Positions 56,201-64,000 of a DNA stretch of 64,000 nucleotides are shown piece by piece. The notes beneath the pieces are model-generated. The model searched no databases. It was not told where the DNA came from and was given only the letters and a program-made list of their open reading frames with translations. Both the position numbers and the translations under genes were made by a program. Numbering within the stretch: the stretch's first letter is position 1; each line of letters begins with the position of its first letter. The DNA is from Owenia fusiformis (Eukaryota; Annelida; Polychaeta; Sabellida; Oweniidae), in contig CAIIXF020000005.1 in assembly GCA_903813345.2 (NCBI GenBank), positions 23,811,375-23,875,374 on the forward strand. The letters are read 5' to 3'.

Positions 56201-59200
56201 GACGGACGGACGGAGGTGTTCCCTATATCCCTCCGAACTTCGTTCGATGGGATAATCATTGAAACTTATGCAATCATAAAAAATTTTTTACTATAGGAAA
56301 ACAATTTAATTCAACTAATCTTAATATCATTTACACACTTTCAACATTTGAATATTAAAGCTAACCTCTAGCTATACTACTGGGATTTGAAGTCCAGGTA
56401 ATGTTATCATGATCATTTAAGAATAAGATGAGAACATATTACAAGTTGATTGTTGACAATAGGAAATTTTCTTAGAATTGAAAATCTGAAATCAGAATTG
56501 ATCGGCACCCTGATGATTTGTTATCTTACTTCTAATATGTATTTCTGAGATGATCTGACATCATCCAGTACAGCTTGCTCCTGGTGGATCACAACAATCT
56601 CCCTCAATGGGTACTAGAAAAGAGATAGATAGCAGTTTATCAACAAAAGGGATGTTGCTTTTGTACATAGAATGAACATTCAAATAAATGATGACTCCAG
56701 CATTACATTGATTTTACATTGATTTTACAGGGTGATCATAAAGTAAGATGAAAAGTGCTATATTTTTAACATGAATGAATCTAACTAGTTTTCTCATTGA
56801 ATATTGATTTAAAAATTATTAGAGGTTAAAGGGTTCACAGGGGTACTCTGTTACCATGATCAGGAAAGTTTCAACAGTATTCTCGGTACATAAACTTGAA
56901 ATTTGGTTCGTCCACTGTACAAGGTAAAATAAGAATTTTTGATTTCCTAATTCTCATGTTCGTTCAACATTAAACTTTTTTGAGTCAACGATGCTTGTAA
57001 ACCTTGGAATGGTGGGTGATAAGGAACATTCAAATCTTACCTCAAATATGAAACTGCAAAAAATATTTTAAAATTTTGAAAACTTTTCTAAACATATTCT
57101 CAACTCATCGGTGTCCCTTCTAGGCCTTTTAACGTGACTGTTCTAATGAATAAATACTGCTTACTTTTACAGGCATAGTAGCCCTGTCCCTGACGACACG
57201 TCCTAGCTCAACTACGGTCTGCATACGTAACACTGCCTCCTCAATCTCAGCATGAATCAACTCCTCTCTGGAACACAAAACCAATACAATTTGCAATATA
57301 ACTTCTAATTGTATGTACCTTGTTAATGACTTCCATCATATCCATTGAATCTGAACACATTTGTGATTTTAGTGAGAGCAAATAAAAAGTTGGAAAATAT
57401 AACAATATGTAACTTTATTTGGTGGTGAGAACATACCTTACACAGTAAGTTCAAAATACTTATATTACACTTCAACATCACTCCTTATGAATTGATTAAT
57501 TCCATTTGTAAACTTTTCATTAAAATACCTTGGATGAGGCAACATAAGGTAGTGGATACTCCCCTGCTTACTGCCATCCTCAGAATCTGGATGTAACAAA
57601 TGTTTCAGATTCTGGTACATGTGTTCAGTCAGAAATGGGATAAATGGTGCCTGAAATAAGGACAATTAATTACATATAAATAAGAAATAAATGACAAATA
57701 AATGGCTGATTAAACCATGATCATATGCCATGAAATGAGGCTGCATTTACATGAAAGCAAGGAATAATACACAATCATATATATTCTCTTAGGTCCAGAT
57801 AATTATGATATTAAATTTAATTGTCCACATGAAACTGCATATCCTTGGTAGGTAGTTCAATAGCATTTTTAGCAATAGCTGTACTTTTACAAGGCATATA
57901 ACTATAAATGTAGATTAATATATTTTAACATGATGAAATGTTCACAAAATTATTTTGGTTTGAATTTTGAAGATAGTGATCTCAATAGGGTGCCAATTCA
58001 TAATTCATCAGTTTTTCATTTTCAAGAGGGTGGCTTCTAAATTTTAGATTTTCTACAGAGTGCAACGGCCAGTTACAGTAATGGTGGGAGATCACTGATG
58101 AGGTATATTGAAGAAGCAAAACAGTTGAACTTACCATGACCTTACACATGGAGTATATAACACTGAAGAGTGTCTCTAAGGCTTGGGTGCAATCCTCACT
58201 TCCACTGTCTCCCTAAAAACAATCACTACATAAGACTCTCTACTCCAGTTAAAAAGTTATTAGTTTTCATAAAATACCATTCAATGTCTCTACCCAGAAA
58301 GTAATAACTATGTTTTTGTAAAAATTAGGCATTGAGTATTTGTACTTGAAATTACATAGTACGGTAATTTTTTTGACTGCAACATTCTTCAAAAAATATG
58401 ATACAAATTGACATTTTTGGCTCTCAGAAGTATAGGACATTAAGCATTAAGCATATATGTGTGATTGAGTTAGCTAAATTGAATATTTAATTTTTAAAAG
58501 TCAATACATTGACTCATCCCCCAGCTAATTCTTTCGATGATTTTGAAAAACATATGACCAGTTTCTCTTTCGATTTAAAATCAAATGTTAGGTTGTCATA
58601 ATTTTATCTTACCTTCAACCTTTTCCTGTTCATCCTAACAAACCAATTGGTCAGCTGGTCAACAAACTTTATAAGTCTTGGTACCACAGTGTAAAGTCTA
58701 TAGGCTATATGAAAATATATGGAAGACAAAATGTATTGTTTATTATTGTATCATACTTTTCATATAGATTAAATTAGCATTGGTAGGGATAACAATTGGC
58801 CCTCCCCTTAGCATATATGTAACCATAGTAATATGTTTTAATTTATACATTATTTCACAGAAAGAACCCAAATTTTCCATAGTGTTGGTTTTATTACCAA
58901 TTTAATCAATGTATTTCAACCAATATTATATTACTCAAAATAGAAAGTTGAACAGAATAAAAGCATTTAAAAACATGTGTCATAATTACATGAGCATTTA
59001 ATATTAACATACTAATATATTACACACATACCCTCCATCTCTTTACGCACAAACTTGATGAGACTCTGAGTGAATGTTAGGATCCACTTGTCCATATAGT
59101 TCACAGGGAGAGATGCTGTTTTCTCATTGTACAAGAATTGGATGTTCTCCTCCTGTAAAACACATAAATATCAGATTAGAATGTAGACAAGATATGGACA

Positions 59201-62200
59201 TTAAGAAGTTCTTTGTTCAAGAAAGTTTGCAACATCCCATGTAAGCATCCTTACCCTTTCAAGTCTCTCAATATTCTGCATTAAGAATCTGTAAGCATTG
59301 TACCAGGGTAAAAACACATCCTTCAGCACATCCCTAACACCATCTTCCTTGAACTTCAAACTTTCTGCCCTCACTACAGGAGAGTTGATCAAGTACAACC
59401 TGGAAATAGAAGAAATATGTGCTTGTTTAACTTCATATTTACCATAGTGAACATCTTCAACAAGTCTTGGAATAAACCAATTTTGATTACAGACCCTTTA
59501 ATTCTTAACTTGTGTCAGTCACGTCAAACCGAAAAAAATCAATCTTTTTCTTTACTTTACTCTATACCATCAACATTTGTTTTAACATAACTTCTCAACT
59601 TCGCTTGATGCCATCTCACAAGATGCCATCCAATTATACTGGCACATAATACTTCAACCCATCCCATCCTAAAATAAAATTTAATTTTGTGAGGCATACA
59701 TTGGTACAACTATTGGTGTCCTACCTCAAGGCATCAGCTCCATACTTGTTCACAACCGCCATTGGATCAGGGTAGTTCTTTTTCCTTTTGCTCATCTTTT
59801 CACCATCGCTGAAAACGAAATAGACATGGCATAATAAAAATATGGCAGTGGGGTGATAAACAAAATGGAAAGAAAAAATAAGTATTGATTGTAGGAAATG
59901 CCTTATTACATGCATTATGTTATTTTTGAATATAAGGCATCCTTTATATAAGATTCAAACATGACCGTGCTCTATTTGAATTTCTAAACCAATCAGAATG
60001 CAGCATAGTCAACAATGAACGTTCATTATTTCTCCATACAGGCACGACCATGCTCTATTTAATCTGCTTCCAGGAATCTATGTACATGTATTGTGTTGTA
60101 TTAGGTTGTATTATGTCAGTACAAATGCACTCACCTTTGGTTCCTGCTTTGAAGGACATTCTGTCCAACTCGTGCTGAATTTCACCATATTGAATGGCCT
60201 ATCATTATTTATTCCTTAAATATTTAGCATTGTTCATCTTACCGACAAATCTGTACTAAACCAGAACAATGGCAACGCCAAAGCGTAGCGAATCCCATCG
60301 AACAGAAATGGCTGGCATTTTTACAAACGAAATAGAAAAGCAAATATCATGAAATAACACACATAAGAAAGGCCACCATTTTCAAAGTGGTTGCTCACTA
60401 GCCAAGTTGTCATCAGAAGAAGTAATATGCTTTTTTTTAGTATTCGCATACCAAATATGCACAAAATTGCTTCACTACTTTTCGAGTAAAATACTTTAAA
60501 ATAGTGGCCATTTTTCAAAATGGCCGCCTTCTACCAAAAGTGTCATTAGACAGTGTGCCGTGCTTATAGTATTCACATACCAAATATGAACAAAATCGCT
60601 CCACCACTTTTCGAGTTACAGTAAAATATGTTAAAATGGCGACCATTTTTTAAAATGGCCACCTTCTACCGAAAGTGTCATTAGACAGTGTGCCATGCTT
60701 ATATTATTCACATACCAAATATGAACAAAATCGCTCCACTACTCTTCGAGTTATAGGAAAAAAAATATGTTAATATGGCGGCCATTTTTTCAATGGCCGC
60801 CTTCTACTGAAAGTGTCATTAGACAGTGTACCATGCTCATAGTATTCACAAACCAAATATGAACAAAATCGCTCCACTACTTTTTGAGTTATAGTAAAAT
60901 ATGTTAAAATGGCAGCCATTTAAAATGGCGGCCATTTTTCAAAATGGCTGCCTCCTACCAAAAGTGTCATTAGACAGTGAGCCATGCTTATGGATTTCTC
61001 ATACCAAATATGAAGAAAATCGCTCCACTACTTCTTGAGTTACAGCAAAAATCGTAAAATAACGAGTAAAGGCCGCCATTTTTCAAGATGGCTGCCATGT
61101 GCTTCTTTAATATCTACATTTCTAGCTTTATCAATGTCCTATATCATTATTTGACATTTAAAACATAATGCTATTACAGTTTTACATATTGCAACTAAAT
61201 TACTGTAAAATCGGCACTAAAATGGCCGCCATTTTTAAATGAGCGGCCATTTTGAAAATCGGTTTTCGAGCAGAACTTCTACCTTAATAGGGTATATGTG
61301 TACAAAATATGAACAAAATCGGGCCAACGGTATTTGAGTTATTGCCCGGACGGACAGACGGACGGAGGCGTTCCCTATATCCCTCCGAACTTCGTTCGAT
61401 GGGATAATAAATCCACTGGCATTAGAATAATTGCCAAAAACACCACACTATCCAAATAAAGCTAGATTTGTTGGAATATTTATGAAAAATACATACCTGG
61501 CAAGTACAAGTCCATTGACGATAAGGTTCTTGAAGGGAGGCTTTCCAAATAGGGAAGAGGAGAGAACCAGGAGTGTGTAGAACCTGAAAAAAGGATCAAT
61601 TATACTTTAAACACAATTAATACAAATTACTGAAATTAGAACTTACAGCATATATTATTTATATCTGTATTTGCAACAACACATAATAAAACAGCGATCA
61701 TCAATGAACTTTATCTCGTGTGTTCATTCAACACCTATACATTTTATCAAATGCATAATATATTTTTTCTTTTTACCCCCTTCGATAAGCAGTTAGCATT
61801 TCCGATTAAGAACTCGCAATCTGATTGGCTGTCGCAACACTGCGACAGAAATCATGTATAAGTCATCGCGCATAATTAAATCACGTGATTCCGGGCGCTT
61901 CCAAATTTGTTATAGCAGGGGGAAGAAGGAGGTACGGATTCTGGATAGCTGCTTAGGAGGATGTATTAAATGAGGCATTCAGTAAAGTCAGTAATCTGCC
62001 AGCACTGAATAAAATAGGCGCTGCACCCACCTGCCATTTTGAAAACAGGCTTGAACCTAATTGTAATTAGTAACAAATTTATATCCATTTTGAAATGAGA
62101 AAAATTAATTTGGTCAAAATTGTGAGTGAAATTTTTTCGATTCAGAAAAAAATCATGAGAACTCACAAAGCAAAAAGCAGTGATAATAGCAACAATGCCT

Positions 62201-62942
62201 CCATGAAGATGATCATGCACATTATATAAACCAATAGTGATCTAGCAAGCAAGAACCACTCACCATCCTCTAGTCTGGTCGATACCCTCAGCTATGAAAT
62301 CAGCAGGGAAACAATCTTCAAATTCTTTCTTGTTTTCAAATGGGTAGTGAGCTTGAGCGTATGGCATGCTTCCTAGAATCAGAACAATGATACATTTAGT
62401 ATAAGTATGTTATGAATTATTTGCACCTTAGCTGAAATACTCGATTTTAGCAAATGAACTTCTGGGCAGTCAAGGAGGTCAACTGTGCTTTGGGATGTCA
62501 CAGTATGATCTCAGTATAATGAATAAGAGGAGAATGTTGGTAGAGTTATTGGATAAAGTTAGCCTTTTTTGAATAAATAGTAAATACATGTGCACTATAA
62601 GTAGGGCCCTATAGTATGGTATGAATTCAGTCTAGTGCAGTATGAGTTTATTCAGTACACTATGAGTTTAATTGGTACCATTTAGCGCAGTGCAGTATGA
62701 ATATAATTCATTATATCATAAGTATAGTACAGCAAAATTCTAATCTGGCACAGTGCAGAATGGGGATAGTATAGGTATAGAGCAATAAAGCACCTATTTA
62801 TTCATTTCAGAATTTGAAATAAATTCAACCATTGAGTTTATACATTTGTTGTTTACCTGATTCAAACCAGCAATCAAAGACCTCTGGGACTCTGCGCAGT
62901 ACCCCCTTTCCACTGGCTGATGGGATTGTGATCTTATCAACC
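53166..62942 (-). CDS. IARS1: Isoleucyl-tRNA synthetase, cytoplasmic (C-terminal half)
   Basis: Joins isoleucine to its tRNA in the cytoplasm. Exons, 5' to 3': 62857-62942, 62264-62372, 61497-61583, 59725-59808, 59255-59399, 59032-59152, 58613-58704, 58135-58212, 57529-57650, 57165-57267, 56530-56613, 54903-55193, 54110-54373, 53552-53785, 53166-53297. Phases agree throughout: 676 complete codons plus stop (53166-53168). Present are the end of the class I catalytic core ([25 protein letters not shown], then [15 protein letters not shown] with the KMSKS-type loop as KMSKR, as in eukaryotic IARS1), the anticodon-binding domain ([14 protein letters not shown]) and the C-terminal extension. The HIGH motif and editing domain lie beyond the right edge. 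The extension after EKTQ is 121 residues, about one repeat shorter than the vertebrate protein. Confidence 0.96.
55247..56256. mobile_element. Pearl/HINE-like element, copy 1
   Basis: About 1010 bp in an IARS1 intron. Layout: left end AAACCAGAACAACGGCAACG, subterminal ATCCCATCGAAC, four core units starting at about 55337, 55472, 55607 and 55769 (period 135-162 bp), a unique GATGGCTGCCATGTGCTTC segment, a GGAC/GGAT microsatellite (56152-56213), and a right end with GTTCGATGGGAT, the exact inverse of the left subterminal motif. This matches the pearl elements of bivalves, regarded as Helentron-associated non-autonomous elements. Confidence 0.75.
56152..56213. repeat. GGAC tetranucleotide microsatellite
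   Basis: Runs of CGGA/CGGACGGA with TGGA variants near the right end of the pearl-like element. Copy 2 has a shorter tract near 61348. Confidence 0.9.
59725..59808 (-). CDS. IARS1: IARS1 exon with the KMSKR loop
   Basis: Encodes [15 protein letters not shown]. This loop closes over ATP during isoleucine activation in class I synthetases. Its second lysine is present. Confidence 0.95.
60258..61408. mobile_element. Pearl/HINE-like element, copy 2
   Basis: About 1151 bp in a different IARS1 intron, same orientation as copy 1. The ends are nearly identical (AAACCAGAACAATGGCAACG, and GTTCGATGGGATAAT at the right). It has five core units at about 60409, 60541, 60676, 60814 and 60966, and a shorter microsatellite. 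Copy number of the core thus differs between copies, as is known for pearl elements. Confidence 0.75.
61780..61930. promoter_or_regulatory. CpG-richer patch with a hairpin in an IARS1 intron
   Basis: Contains CTGTCGCAACACTGCGACAG (8-bp stem, 4-base loop, 61830-61849), TCACGTGA-like and GCGCAT sites, in otherwise CpG-poor intron. It could be an intronic promoter or a remnant of a GC-richer element. Confidence 0.2.
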
Positions 62943-63383
62943 CTAGAAAAACAAATTAAGTCACAATATATGATATAATAAAGTCATAATTAATAGTACT
63001 CTGGGTTCTGGCATAAGATGGTGAAAGTACACTGAAGGACCACTGTTCAAGCCATGATCAGTATAACCTACATGTATAATGCTTACTTTCATTTGTAATT
63101 CACAAAATCAGCCAGTGACTTGTTATATATAATTGTATAATATGATAATATACTTATTATTTATATAGGATACCCATGTGACCATCTTTCCTGAACTTGT
63201 GATTACTGTTCTAGCACACTCAGAGTTTGGAAAATGAAGATCACATCCGAGTCAGTGAGTCAGTGTTAAGTATTTGAAGTTGAGGTGGCGTCTAACATGA
63301 ATGTTGGCACAGTTAGACCGATGATCTAAATTGTCAGACACCTTTTTCAATTCATCTTTATTTCGATAAACCAGATGACAGAT

Positions 63384-63409
63384 GGATGGACAGACAGACA
63401 GACAGACAG
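63384..63409. repeat. GATG/GACA microsatellite at the LINE border
   Basis: GATGGATGGACAGACAGACA continues to about 63409 and directly abuts the reverse transcriptase frame. It marks the 5' truncation point, or is the tail of another element. Confidence 0.8.
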
Positions 63410-64000
63410 GTGGAAGAAACTTTAAAATGGGTCAAATCTTGGCTGACAGATAGGACCCAACAAGTAATTCTTGAAGGTCAGTCAAGTAAAAGCTGCCCAG
63501 TCAAATCTGGCGTGCCTCAGGGAACTGTCCTCGGGCCACTCTGTTTCCTGCTCTTCATTAACGACATGAACAATAACGTGACCCAGGATACAAACCTTAA
63601 ACTCTTTGCAGATGACAGCTTACTCTATAGGCCTATAAACAGTATTAACGACTCTGCTAAACTACAATACGACCTCAATACCCTTGTGAAATGGGCAGAA
63701 ACCTGGCAAATGTCATTTCACCCCTCTAAATGCTTCATCCTGCGCATTCACAGGAAGAAAACCCCTATTATATGTAATTATACAATGCTAGGACAAAATC
63801 TCAAAACGGTAGATAGCCATCCATATTTAGGAGTACACCTCAATAGCTCACTAACATGGAATACCCACATCACCCATGCCACCACGAAAGCTAATAAAGC
63901 ACTTGGATTCATAAGAAGAAACCTCAACAATTGCCCTGAGAAAGTAAAAGCACAATCATACATAGCCCTTGTGCGACCCCATCTTGAATATGCCAGTGGG
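63410..64000 (+). mobile_element. LINE reverse transcriptase fragment (jockey/CR1-like)
   Basis: An uninterrupted frame of about 197 codons runs from 63410 off the right edge. It has the order expected for a non-LTR reverse transcriptase: KSGVPQGTVLGPLCFLLFIN, then the catalytic KLFADDSLLY, then a WQMSFHPSKC thumb-side motif and YLGVHLNSSLTW. The N-terminal part, with the endonuclease, is missing because the copy begins at the microsatellite. It is inserted in an IARS1 intron in the opposite orientation. No stop or frameshift is visible, so the copy is young. Confidence 0.88.

Noticed and set aside
58613-58697. Alternative IARS1 acceptor at CTATAG|ACTT
   Set aside because: It breaks the frame with the preceding exon. 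The acceptor 7 bp upstream (CATATAG|CC, exon end 58704) gives the conserved [11 protein letters not shown].

Overview
The window is nuclear DNA of an invertebrate animal, most likely a marine bivalve mollusc. It is AT-rich, its genes are split into many small exons with GT-AG introns, and most of it is intron or intergenic DNA full of transposon remnants. The bivalve inference rests on two copies of a 'pearl'-type element (tandem core repeats plus an ACGG microsatellite, a form described from bivalves) and on the frequent TACATGTA motifs. No species can be named.

Three genes are supported. (1) At 902-3100 (+) lies the 3' end of a gene I do not recognise. (2) UBA1, the ubiquitin-activating E1, is complete on the minus strand at 29091-49088, with a probable non-coding first exon from 49653. 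Its 25 coding exons join in phase into 1058 codons plus a stop, with the catalytic Cys at residue 635. (3) IARS1, cytoplasmic isoleucyl-tRNA synthetase, lies on the minus strand at 53166-62942. Its last 15 exons are present (676 codons plus stop); the N-terminal half, with the HIGH motif, is beyond the right edge. UBA1 and IARS1 are head-to-tail about 3.4 kb apart, and the sequence gives no sign that they work together.

By region: 1-3100 has a minisatellite and the partial gene, with a LINE 3' end in its last intron. 3101-9290 has a perfect 203-bp tandem duplication and otherwise no recognised gene. 9291-11252 is a full-length mariner element with 189-bp inverted repeats and an apparently intact transposase split by a 171-bp intron. 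11253-29090 has no recognised gene but several repeat families, including a 1.03-kb fold-back element with G-rich blocks. 29091-49735 is UBA1; its introns carry a TIR transposon with helically phased boxes (31261-32970), minisatellites, hairpins, two hAT-like MITEs with 8-bp target duplications, and a duplicated decoy exon start. 49736-53165 holds a triplicated block upstream of UBA1 and a long palindrome. 53166-64000 is IARS1 with two pearl-like elements in its introns and a LINE reverse transcriptase fragment entering from the right edge.

The most unusual item is the element at 31261-32970. Each of its 175-bp terminal repeats carries eight CGCGAAC-like boxes about 21 bp apart, at mirrored positions in both ends.
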